In this document: piece after piece, positions 1 through 6,220 of the stretch
Position numbering within the stretch: position 1 is the first letter of the stretch
How the letters are laid out: the number at the start of each line of letters is the position of its first letter
From: Cytophagales bacterium
GTDB taxonomy: Bacteria > Bacteroidota > Bacteroidia > Cytophagales > Cyclobacteriaceae
NCBI GenBank assembly: GCA_003504855.1
Contig: DNZD01000180.1
Span: forward strand, 1-7,154
Reading direction: 5' to 3'
Length of the DNA stretch: 7,154 nt
Position numbers and translations under genes: made by a program
The notes under the pieces: model-generated
Database searches by the model: none
Seen by the model: the letters and a program-made list of their open reading frames with translations, nothing else
What the model was told of the DNA's origin: nothing

Positions 1-1386
1 AGCGTTCGCTACCGAGTGGTGCGCTTTGAGTTTGTTCTCATAAAACACCGAAGACGAATAGCCCATAATGGTTTGGTTCATACGGTACTGTTCTTCCAAC
101 AAAGTGACTGCTTCTGGATGCAAAGCTATGCACTTTTCGAGCAAGGTTTGGTTAAGCCCCTGTGCAGCAGCCTCGCTAGACTTAATGGTAGGTGGCAACT
201 GGCAATGGTCACCGGCAAGAATCACCCGTTGTGCTTTGAGAATAGGTATCCAGCATGCGGCCTCCAGTGCTTGCGCCGCCTCGTCTATAAAGACAGTCTT
301 GAATTTGCGTCCCCGCAGGTTGCCATGAGAAGCACCGACCAGCGTGCAACAAAGTACGTCAGCTTTATTGAGGACATCATTGATGATGTAAAACTCCAGC
401 ATGTCGGCATCCGACTTCAGCACCTTGACTTCTTCTTTCATAAGTCGGCGTTGTTCACGCTCATGGTGACCGAAGTTGCGCTTATATTGGGACGCCATTC
501 CCTTGAGTTGTTCAAGTTTCTTTCGCAACCCCCGCAATTCTGCGTAGTGGGCGTGTCCTGCAATACGCGCGTCGAGGGTCTTACTCAGGGTTTGCTCGGT
601 CACGCGGGCAGGATGTCCGAGTCGAACCACCTGCAATCCCTGCTCGCTGAGTTTCTCAACCAACAGGTCAATCGCTGCATTGCTGGGTGTGGTGACCAGC
701 ACTTGCTGTTCCGTTTTTACCGTGGCAACGATTGCTTGTACCAGGGTGGTAGTTTTGCCTGTCCCCGGTGGCCCGTGAACAAAAGCTACATCTGGTGTGC
801 TGGTAATCTGGCGAAGTGAGCTGTTTTGACTTTCGTTCAGGAGGGGAGACGGGGTAAATTCTATCTGCTGTGCTGGCGACGGCTTATCATCCCCAAACAA
901 TATCTCGCGGAGTTCTGCCAACCGGTTATCTTCTGCTTTGATAACGGTGCGCAAAGCAGACTCCATTTCCTTATAGGTCATCTCATCAAACATGACATCA
1001 ACCCCCAGCAGGCCGTTGTCGATCCAGTCGGGTAAGTCGTCACCATTCAGCGTGATCACCAACACGTTGTCGCTTACATAATTGACAACGCCGTTCGTAT
1101 GCTCTTTCTCCGGTTTACCGGAAGCATTGCAAAACAGACTAACCAATTTTCCACTTTGAAAGCTGTGCGGTTGGTCCAGGTGATTAGTACGCTCCAGCTC
1201 CAGGATGATTCGTTCTCCCGTCCCGATATAATCGCGTTTGAGCCGTACCGGGTACCAGGTGACCCCTTCTTTGGTGCGCTGCGACAACGACCGCATGAGT
1301 ACCTTTTGTCGGTACTGCTCGAGGTCGGCCTGGCGCTCCAGTTGGATGAGGGCCAGGGTTTGTTGCAGTTGTGCGCGTGATGACAT
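1..1386 (-). CDS. UPF1/IGHMBP2-like superfamily 1B helicase (C-terminus beyond window)
   Basis: ATP-dependent nucleic-acid helicase of the SF1B group that includes UPF1, IGHMBP2/SMUBP-2 and bacterial AAA_11/AAA_12 proteins, expected to unwind RNA or DNA in the cytoplasm. My translation from the ATG at 1386 runs 462 residues without a stop to base 1. It shows a Q-motif-like LNESQ (about 183-187), Walker A GPPGTGKTT (205-213), motif Ia VTTPSNAAID (231-240), a charged, probably coiled-coil insertion (about 283-330), Walker B VFIDEAAQ (365-372), motif III GDHCQLPPT (392-400) and EEQYRM (431-436). Residues 40-135 fit the N-terminal beta-barrel region of these helicases. Family members usually have about 600-650 residues, so most of the second RecA domain lies outside the window. 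The gene starts 28 bases after the sigma-factor gene and may be cotranscribed with it. No Shine-Dalgarno is visible. The family call is firm; the substrate is unknown. Confidence 0.93.
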   Translation of the reverse strand, partial: MSSRAQLQQTLALIQLERQADLEQYRQKVLMRSLSQRTKEGVTWYPVRLKRDYIGTGERIILELERTNHLDQPHSFQSGKLVSLFCNASGKPEKEHTNGVVNYVSDNVLVITLNGDDLPDWIDNGLLGVDVMFDEMTYKEMESALRTVIKAEDNRLAELREILFGDDKPSPAQQIEFTPSPLLNESQNSSLRQITSTPDVAFVHGPPGTGKTTTLVQAIVATVKTEQQVLVTTPSNAAIDLLVEKLSEQGLQVVRLGHPARVTEQTLSKTLDARIAGHAHYAELRGLRKKLEQLKGMASQYKRNFGHHEREQRRLMKEEVKVLKSDADMLEFYIINDVLNKADVLCCTLVGASHGNLRGRKFKTVFIDEAAQALEAACWIPILKAQRVILAGDHCQLPPTIKSSEAAAQGLNQTLLEKCIALHPEAVTLLEEQYRMNQTIMGYSSSVFYENKLKAHHSVANA

Positions 1387-1392
1387 GGAAGG

Positions 1393-1400
1393 CAAAAGTA
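1393..1400 (-). promoter_or_regulatory. possible Bacteroidota -7 element (TACTTTTG) just before the helicase
   Basis: On the minus strand TACTTTTG matches the Bacteroidota -7 consensus TAnnTTTG exactly. It ends seven bases before the helicase ATG, so a transcript from it would start at or next to the start codon. I see no TTG or TTTG at the expected -33 position, where the sequence is GC-rich and belongs to the end of the sigma-factor gene. An eight-base match with four or five constrained positions can occur by chance, so this is only a candidate. Confidence 0.2.
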
Positions 1401-1414
1401 CCGCTATCGCGCGA

Positions 1415-2662
1415 CTATCCTACCCGGGAGAGGCGGTTGAGTTTGTTTTGCAGCAGATGTTTTTCAGCGCGAGAAGCTGTAGCATTGATGGCCATCTCCA
1501 GGTAATGACGGGCTTCGGGTTCATGCCCCAGTTGCAGGTGCCATTCACCCAGTACGGCCGGATAGAGGTAATATCGGGCCAGCTTGTCACGTTCAGGATG
1601 TTGCATCAATTCATCCAATGCGGCCTGGGCACCATGTACTTCGGCATAGGCGATTAACCGATTCAACGTGATCAGTCCATCCGGTTTAATTTCCAACAGC
1701 CAATTATACCATTGCAAGATGCGCTTCCAGTTGGTTTCTTCATAGCGTCTCGCGGCACAGTGCTCTTGCGCAATTGCCGCCTGCAGGTGGTAGGCTGAAA
1801 TCGTCTCGCCCACCGATGCCATGTTCAGATAGCGATTTCCTTGCTCAATAAGTTCTTGATTCCACAGTGAACGATCCTGCTCTTTTAAGGGCAACAGATG
1901 CCCTGCATGATCGACGCGGGCAGCGAGCCTTGCGGTCTGGAAGCATAACAAGGCCATGAGGGCATTGGATTCAGGTGTAGACGTCAGGGAGTGTTCAGTG
2001 ATCATCTTTCCCAGCCGAAGAGACTCTTCCACCAGGTCTTCGCGTACGACGGAATCATGGTGAGTTGATTGATAACCTTCAGTGAAGATCAGATACACCG
2101 CCGTTAACACATTGCTGAGGCGTTGCTGCATTTCGGTCTGGGATGGAAACGCAAACGCCACCTTTTCTTCACGGAAAACCTGTCGGGCCCGGTAGAGGCG
2201 TTTGGTAATGGTCTCTTCGTTGGTTAGAAATGACTTGGCGATCTCTGCGACACTGAACCCACACAGTGTTTTGAGAATAAGGGCAACCTGTCCCTCTTCG
2301 GGAATGGTGGGGTGGCAGCACACAAACATCATCCGCAGCTGCTCGTCTTCAATGGGTTGGTCATTGACGAAGTTCTCTGAGTCGCCCGATCCAATGTTGT
2401 CATCGGGGCTGATATTTTTCCGTTGACGTTCCCGCCTGAGTACATCCACTGCCTTGTTGCGGGCCGCCGTGAAGAGCCAGGCAGAAGGATTGTCCGGTGT
2501 GCCGTGATATTTCCAGTGCTCGAGGGCTTTGAGCAACGTATCCTGAACAACGTCCTCCGCCAATTCCAGGTTATGGGGTCCGAATAACCGGGTGAGGATA
2601 GCCACCAGTTTACCCGACTCATGGCGAAATAAATGGTCAATCAAGGTTTTGGGTTCCTGCAC
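1415..2662 (-). CDS. ECF42-type RNA polymerase sigma factor with long C-terminal helical/TPR-like extension
   Basis: An alternative sigma factor of 415 residues, about twice the length of a plain ECF sigma factor. Region 2 covers about 15-82, with LAEDVVQDTLLKAL (34-47) and WLFTAARNKAVDVLRRERQ (62-80). Region 4 follows at about 113-166, with CCHP (115-118) and a helix-turn-helix around GFSVAEIAKSFL (135-146). The remaining 240 or so residues carry signatures of the ECF42 extension (DUF6596/TPR-like): YLIFTEGY (190-197), EQDRSLWNQELIEQG (261-275), AYHLQAAIAQEH (290-301) and NRLIAYAEVHG (334-344). In this group the extension is thought to control activity in place of a classical anti-sigma factor. 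ECF42 genes usually sit beside YCII/DGPF genes, but none is visible here. The start is GTG at 2662; upstream in frame there is no ATG or GTG before a stop codon. No Shine-Dalgarno is visible. The helicase follows 28 bases downstream. Confidence 0.93.
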   Translation of the reverse strand: MQEPKTLIDHLFRHESGKLVAILTRLFGPHNLELAEDVVQDTLLKALEHWKYHGTPDNPSAWLFTAARNKAVDVLRRERQRKNISPDDNIGSGDSENFVNDQPIEDEQLRMMFVCCHPTIPEEGQVALILKTLCGFSVAEIAKSFLTNEETITKRLYRARQVFREEKVAFAFPSQTEMQQRLSNVLTAVYLIFTEGYQSTHHDSVVREDLVEESLRLGKMITEHSLTSTPESNALMALLCFQTARLAARVDHAGHLLPLKEQDRSLWNQELIEQGNRYLNMASVGETISAYHLQAAIAQEHCAARRYEETNWKRILQWYNWLLEIKPDGLITLNRLIAYAEVHGAQAALDELMQHPERDKLARYYLYPAVLGEWHLQLGHEPEARHYLEMAINATASRAEKHLLQNKLNRLSRVG

Positions 2663-2757
2663 GGCAGATCGGTTGGTGTGCTCGTGGCAAGTTCCAGTTT
2701 TTTGACGAAAACCGGTTTACTTTTTGGGGTACTTTTCGCGCTAAAGGTGAAGGACGA

Positions 2758-2844
2758 ATGACAATTGTCACCAAATTACTTGATCAATGGAATGCGCTTT
2801 TTGGGTCTAAATTCATACATTTACTATCAACCAAACGGTTATAA
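2758..2844 (+). CDS. possible 28-codon small ORF or leader peptide before the stress protein
   Basis: An ATG at 2758 opens a 28-residue frame (MTIVTKLLDQWNALFGSKFI then HLLSTKRL) ending in TAA at 2842-2844, 12 bases before the stress-protein ATG. A purine-rich AAGGA (2750-2754) lies three bases before the ATG, close for a ribosome site but unusual in a window where starts otherwise lack one. The peptide alternates hydrophobic and charged residues and could form an amphipathic helix. Its start codon overlaps the palindrome at 2759-2770. A frame this short often arises by chance and I recognise no homologue, so it is listed as a candidate only. Confidence 0.15.
   Translation: MTIVTKLLDQWNALFGSKFIHLLSTKRL
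2759..2770. promoter_or_regulatory. perfect 12-base palindrome TGACAATTGTCA, candidate operator
   Basis: TGACAATTGTCA is a perfect inverted repeat with no spacer. It lies close to the middle of the divergent region, about 92 bases before the stress-protein ATG and about 102 before the sigma-factor GTG. Symmetric sites of this length in a divergent promoter region often bind dimeric regulators. No regulator is encoded in the window apart from the sigma factor, so the binding protein is unknown. Confidence 0.3.
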
Positions 2845-2856
2845 AAATCGCCTTGT

Positions 2857-3705
2857 ATGAAAAAAATTCTTGTTCCAACCGACTTTTCCAAGACTGCATC
2901 CATTGCCACCGACGTGGCTTTTGACATCGCCAAAAAATCTGGTGCCAGTATCGTTTTGTTGCATGTGATTGAAGAGGCAACCGGTGGTTCTTTCAATGTG
3001 GAAGGCCAGGTTTCCTATTCCAATGCCACCGACAAGCTCTTTACACTTAAGATGATCGAGAAGGCCAAGGCCCAGATGATGAAGGCGGTGAAAGACCCAC
3101 GCTATGCCGATGTAAAAGTGGATGGTGAATTGCGGGTAGGTAATCCTTATCATGGCATGCGTACCATCATCACCGAACATAAGATTGACCTTATCGTTAT
3201 GGGTACGACCGGTCGTACTGACCTTTCTGAGGTCATCATTGGTTCAAATACCGAGAAGGTAATCCGTTACTCCCATTGCCCGGTGCTTACCATTCAGAAG
3301 AAGCCAGTCACTACTGAGTTCAAGAATATTGTGTATGCCACGGCCATGTCCAAGGACGAAGAGTTGTTCTCGCGGATCATCAAGAAGACACAAAGCTACT
3401 ACGACTCCACCATCCACCTGGTTCGCATCAACACACCAGGTGATTTCCAGCGCGACTATGTCGTGAAGGAATACATGGCCAAGTTCGCAAAGAGCCTCGG
3501 ACTGAAAAACTATACACTCAATATCTTCAATGACCTGAGCATCGAAGAGGGTGTGATTCGTTTTGCCGACCAGATCGATGCCGATATGATTGGGATGGCT
3601 ACCCATGGCCGATCAGGCTTTGCCCATGTGATTGCCGGCAGCGTGGCAGAGGAAGTTGCCAGTCATGCCAAGCGCCCTGTACTTACTTTTGTGGTAAAGC
3701 GTTAA
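2857..3705 (+). CDS. universal stress protein, two tandem UspA domains
   Basis: A cytoplasmic protein of 282 residues with two UspA folds in tandem. Domain 1 (about 1-147) opens with MKKILVPTDFS, carries LLHVIEE (34-40) and holds the ATP-binding signature G-x2-G-x9-G-S as G116, G119, G129 and S130, then CPVLTI (141-146). Domain 2 (about 155-282) opens with FKNIVYATAMS and ends with ATHGRSGFAHVIAGS (248-262) and RPVLTFVV (273-280). Alanine (A248) replaces the first glycine of the motif, so domain 1 is the more canonical nucleotide-binding site. Such proteins help cells survive starvation or other stress; the specific role here is unknown. The gene is monocistronic or nearly so, with a hairpin terminator shortly after its stop. 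It diverges from the sigma-factor gene. No Shine-Dalgarno precedes the ATG; the upstream sequence is A/T-rich, as is common in Bacteroidota. Confidence 0.95.
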   Translation: MKKILVPTDFSKTASIATDVAFDIAKKSGASIVLLHVIEEATGGSFNVEGQVSYSNATDKLFTLKMIEKAKAQMMKAVKDPRYADVKVDGELRVGNPYHGMRTIITEHKIDLIVMGTTGRTDLSEVIIGSNTEKVIRYSHCPVLTIQKKPVTTEFKNIVYATAMSKDEELFSRIIKKTQSYYDSTIHLVRINTPGDFQRDYVVKEYMAKFAKSLGLKNYTLNIFNDLSIEEGVIRFADQIDADMIGMATHGRSGFAHVIAGSVAEEVASHAKRPVLTFVVKR

Positions 3706-3726
3706 TTCTTGTCCTGAATATGATCG

Positions 3727-3759
3727 GATACCATCGCAAGTGCGGTGGTATCTTTTTTT
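3727..3759 (+). terminator. rho-independent terminator after the universal stress protein
   Basis: An 11-base stem, GATACCATCGC (3727-3737) with GCGGTGGTATC (3742-3752), closes a four-base AAGT loop with one G-U wobble and is followed by seven T (3753-3759). It starts 22 bases after the stress-protein stop and ends 22 bases before the next gene, so the J-domain gene probably needs its own promoter or read-through. Confidence 0.9.
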
Positions 3760-3781
3760 GTGTTGACACTGCGTTAACAAG

Positions 3782-4588
3782 GTGAAAGACTACTACCAGA
3801 TTCTGCGCATCAGTCGTCATGCTTCCGCTGAGGAGATCAAGCGGGCATTCCGGCGTTTGGCCGTGCTTTTTCATCCGGACAAGAATCATTCTCCGGAAGC
3901 CATTCGGTTATTTCAGGAGATCAATGAAGCATACCAGGTGCTTTCGGATCCGTTTCAAAGACAACAGTACGACAACCGGAATAATTCGTCATTTGTTGTT
4001 TCATCATCAACCGGGCAACCCGTACACCGGGATCCTGCGTATCGCCGGCGACGCCCTCCGGGGTATCAGCCACCAACCCGTCAGCCATCGGAGCGGTTGT
4101 TGATGATGATTCACTTCCTGAAGTACTTGCGCACAATATGCCTTACCGGTATTGCGTGTTGTGCAGTCCTTTTGATTGATTTTTATCTCCCCTTCCGCAT
4201 CAGTGACGAGCGGGTGTTGGCTGAGACCGAACGGGAGTATTCCTGGCAATTTCACCATGTGCCCAATATCCTCGTAACAGACAAGAAACACCAGTTTGAA
4301 ATTCCAGAGGAGGGCGTCTCTCATTTTCCGGTCGGGTCTTTAGCGCATATTTCTTCATCGCGGTTGTTACATGTGTTGGCCCGCGTGGAATCGGAAGATC
4401 GGTCCTATGCGGTGGCCAACCTTTCCACGATTTATTCGACTTTCATGTTTGTCCCAATTGTCCTGTTTGTGTTTTGTGCGATTGGCCTTCGTTTGAAAGA
4501 AGGTATTGAATTCCGCTTTAGCTGGGCCATCGCTATTCTGATGTTTATGCTGTTTAATTTCATATTCTTAATCGTCTCAATCCTATGA
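3782..4588 (+). CDS. membrane-anchored J-domain (DnaJ-like) protein
   Basis: A 268-residue Hsp70 cochaperone of the membrane J-protein type. Residues 2-65 form a complete J domain: KDYYQILRISRHASAEEIKR, the catalytic HPD at 31-33 and a fourth helix ending QRQQYDNR. A polar, proline- and arginine-rich linker follows (about 66-105). There is no Gly/Phe segment, zinc-finger or DnaJ C-terminal domain, so this is not DnaJ itself. Three hydrophobic segments are visible at about 118-137, 216-237 and 247-268. With the J domain in the cytoplasm, residues 139-215 would face the periplasm and the short RLKEGIEFRF loop the inside. The protein probably recruits DnaK to the inner membrane; its client is unknown. 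The GTG start at 3782 places the J domain at the usual distance from the N-terminus. The stop overlaps the next start in ATGA. Confidence 0.88.
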   Translation: MKDYYQILRISRHASAEEIKRAFRRLAVLFHPDKNHSPEAIRLFQEINEAYQVLSDPFQRQQYDNRNNSSFVVSSSTGQPVHRDPAYRRRRPPGYQPPTRQPSERLLMMIHFLKYLRTICLTGIACCAVLLIDFYLPFRISDERVLAETEREYSWQFHHVPNILVTDKKHQFEIPEEGVSHFPVGSLAHISSSRLLHVLARVESEDRSYAVANLSTIYSTFMFVPIVLFVFCAIGLRLKEGIEFRFSWAIAILMFMLFNFIFLIVSIL

Positions 4589-4932
4589 AAAAGAATGACT
4601 GGAAAAAGCGTGACGGGGTGGTCTTTTCTACCGACCCGGATTTTGCTTTTCAACAAAGGGCAGAGTCTGACAATGAAACGTTACCACCCCAACAACAACG
4701 GCTTACCGTATTTTTGGACAAGAGCGGCCGTGCGGGTAAACAAATGTCGGTGGTATCCGGATTTGTAGGCAAGGCAGACGACCTTGAGACGCTGGCCAAA
4801 ACGCTGAAAACGAAGTGTGGAGTTGGGGGATCGTGTAAAGACGGTGAGATACTGATTCAGGGAGACGTGCGTGATAAACTGGTGCAACTGCTTTCGCAAT
4901 CTGGTTATAAAGCGAAGCGTTCTGGAGGGTAA
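4585..4932 (+). CDS. yciH: SUI1/eIF1-family translation factor (YciH-like)
   Basis: A 115-residue protein related to eukaryotic eIF1 and E. coli YciH, which act on the small ribosomal subunit and influence start-codon and initiator-tRNA selection. The SUI1 domain spans about 38-112: QRLTVFLDKSGRAGKQMSVV (38-57) is the first conserved block, and LAKTLKTKCGVGGSCKDGEI (70-89) with IQGDVRDKLVQLLSQSGYKA (91-110) the second. The first 35 residues are a variable, charged tail typical of bacterial members. The ATG lies inside the TGA of the J-domain gene (ATGA overlap), so translation is probably coupled. A shared terminator follows directly. In bacteria this factor is usually non-essential and its exact role is unsettled. 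Confidence 0.92.
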   Translation: MKKNDWKKRDGVVFSTDPDFAFQQRAESDNETLPPQQQRLTVFLDKSGRAGKQMSVVSGFVGKADDLETLAKTLKTKCGVGGSCKDGEILIQGDVRDKLVQLLSQSGYKAKRSGG

Positions 4933-4934
4933 AA

Positions 4935-4971
4935 AAAGACCTGTCAGATACATGAGTCCTGACAGGTCTTT
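4935..4971. terminator. bidirectional terminator between convergent genes
   Basis: A perfect 13-base inverted repeat, AAAGACCTGTCAG (4935-4947) and CTGACAGGTCTTT (4959-4971), with an 11-base loop. A run of seven A begins just inside the SUI1 stop codon, so the minus-strand transcript reads a stem followed by a long U tract. The plus-strand transcript reads TTTGTTATAT after the stem. It lies between the ends of the SUI1 gene (4932) and the DUF2911 gene (4987) and serves both. Confidence 0.9.
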
Positions 4972-4986
4972 GTTATATAAGGTATT

Positions 4987-6117
4987 CTATTTTGCTTCTT
5001 TCAGCTTCTTCAACTCTGTTTTGTAGAATTCAATATTCTGCTTCTGATTGTCAGGAACATTGAGGATGGCAATCTCCCAATGCTTGATGGCATTCTTCTT
5101 GTCGCCCATAGCGGTATAGCCCCGGGCAAGACCTACGTTGGTGGTGAACTTGTCTTCCGGATGGCTTTTTGCATTCAGTTGGAATATCTCCATGGCTTTT
5201 TCCTTCTTTCCGGCCATCAGCAGGGTTCGTCCGTATTGGTGAATGGCCATCACCGGGGTATTTGGAATCCTAATGGCTTTATCCATCAACAGATCGGCAT
5301 CAGCATCGCGACCCAATGCACGCAACACATCTGATTTGGTGCTGAGACCGTTAAAGTCTTCTGCGCCCCCAAGTCCGGGATTCATGGCCATGTCAGCCCA
5401 CTCAAGTGCCTCGTCCAGATTAATTTTGTTTCGTGCGCAGAAAGACGCTGCTGCTGCATAATTACGGGAGTCAAATCCCGGAAAGGAGCGAAGCTCATTA
5501 CGCATCTTACCTACATAGATTTCATTCACATTTGGAACTTCTATGTGCATCGGAATTTTCTTATTCTCCCATTGCAGGTAGGCCGCGGCCGAATTGGGCT
5601 TCCTATCTTCAAAACCATAGGTAAGGTATTCGGTATAAGTACCATCAGTTGGTGTTATGTCTACACGCAAGGCGTCTTCGGCCGGGCTATAAAAATAGCT
5701 ACCCCAGCTTTCTGTGTTTTTGGAGAATATCCAGGTCCACGGTCCTTCTTTGGCTGTGGCCAAAAACAGTCCATATTTTCCTGCCTTGATGTCTTTACCT
5801 TCAATTTTTACATCGTGCGAAAAGGAGATCACGGTGTTCTCATTGGCACCTGCCCGCCAGGGTGCAGCCTTCGAAGAGCCGAACCCCTGATCGATAAATC
5901 CGTAATGCACCAATTCACCCCAGATATGACCTTTCCGGTCTTCTCCATTTGCACCGTGCACGTCTGGGCTGTTGTACATAATGCTTACCTGCACCGGACC
6001 TATCCATTGGGTCACTTGTGCTTTTTGGTTGTCGCCGCTTGGTGGTTGCGACAGGGGCTGAGCGGTTGCCATACAGGCAATGCACAGGCTTGCAATAAGC
6101 GTTAAAATTCTTTTCAT
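4987..6117 (-). CDS. exported DUF2911-domain protein with C-terminal TPR repeats
   Basis: A 376-residue protein found mostly in Bacteroidota, of unknown biochemical function. It begins with a signal peptide: MKR, a hydrophobic stretch ILTLIASLCIACMA and a likely signal peptidase I site after ATA or ATAQ (residues 17-20), so it should be periplasmic or secreted. DUF2911 covers about 35-195, with VSIMYNSPDVHG (44-55), PWRAGANENTVISF (86-99), KIEGKDIKAGKYGLFL (104-119) and WTWIFSKNTESWGSYFY (128-144). About three TPR-like helical pairs follow (about 218-250, 288-321 and 323-356), which may hold partners. The frame stays open upstream to 6252, but I chose the ATG at 6117 because the signal peptide begins exactly there and the longer frame would overlap the lipid-kinase gene. 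No Shine-Dalgarno is visible. The gene lies 103 bases after the lipid kinase on the same strand. Confidence 0.9.
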   Translation of the reverse strand: MKRILTLIASLCIACMATAQPLSQPPSGDNQKAQVTQWIGPVQVSIMYNSPDVHGANGEDRKGHIWGELVHYGFIDQGFGSSKAAPWRAGANENTVISFSHDVKIEGKDIKAGKYGLFLATAKEGPWTWIFSKNTESWGSYFYSPAEDALRVDITPTDGTYTEYLTYGFEDRKPNSAAAYLQWENKKIPMHIEVPNVNEIYVGKMRNELRSFPGFDSRNYAAAASFCARNKINLDEALEWADMAMNPGLGGAEDFNGLSTKSDVLRALGRDADADLLMDKAIRIPNTPVMAIHQYGRTLLMAGKKEKAMEIFQLNAKSHPEDKFTTNVGLARGYTAMGDKKNAIKHWEIAILNVPDNQKQNIEFYKTELKKLKEAK

Positions 6118-6191
6118 GGTTATAATGGTTTGGGTTGTTAAACGCAGTCCACCGCATAAGTTGCTCACTTTCCTTACGTGATTTTGGTGAG

Positions 6192-6210
6192 TGGCGCCTA
6201 CAGGACGCCA
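6192..6210 (-). other. small hairpin between lipid kinase and DUF2911 genes
   Basis: TGGCG (6192-6196) and CGCCA (6206-6210) pair, and the stem extends inward by two C-G pairs past a one-base bulge. It begins 11 bases after the lipid-kinase stop on the minus strand. No T run follows it in that direction, so it is not a classical terminator. It might slow or partly end transcription, or protect the 3' end of the upstream message. The rest of 6118-6220 shows no promoter motif that I can support. Confidence 0.25.
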
Positions 6211-6220
6211 GCGGGAAATT

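Larger units (their letters stand above)
2663..2856. promoter_or_regulatory. divergent intergenic region between sigma factor and universal stress protein
   Basis: These 194 bases separate two divergent genes and must hold the promoters of both. They are richer in A and T than the flanking coding sequence. I found no exact TAnnTTTG with a properly spaced TTTG on either strand; the nearest are TACTTTTTG at 2718-2726 (one base too long) and TACATTTA at 2816-2823 (last base differs). Symmetric elements include TGACAATTGTCA (2759-2770), AAACCGGTTT (2709-2718), AACC-N4-GGTT (2829-2840) and a direct repeat TACTTTT (2718-2724 and 2730-2736). The regulatory role follows from position; no individual promoter is called. 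Confidence 0.55.

Noticed and set aside
16..819. Long open frame of 267 codons on the plus strand
   Set aside because: It lies wholly antisense to the helicase, whose reading frame is continuous and contains all the expected motifs. The plus-strand translation resembles no family and is a shadow of a conserved gene.
2816..2823. TACATTTA as the -7 element for the stress-protein gene
   Set aside because: It deviates at the last position, and the nearest TTTG (2800-2803) is only 12 bases away instead of about 19, so I did not call it a promoter.
3761..3781. TTGACA-like -35 box (in GTTGACAC) just before the J-domain gene
   Set aside because: It is only about 15 bases before the GTG, leaving no room for a -10 element, and this consensus is not that of the Bacteroidota primary sigma factor.
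5545..6105. Open frame of 186 codons on the plus strand
   Set aside because: It is antisense to the DUF2911 gene, which has a clear signal peptide and domain structure. The plus-strand product is Cys/Gly/Phe-rich without recognisable motifs.
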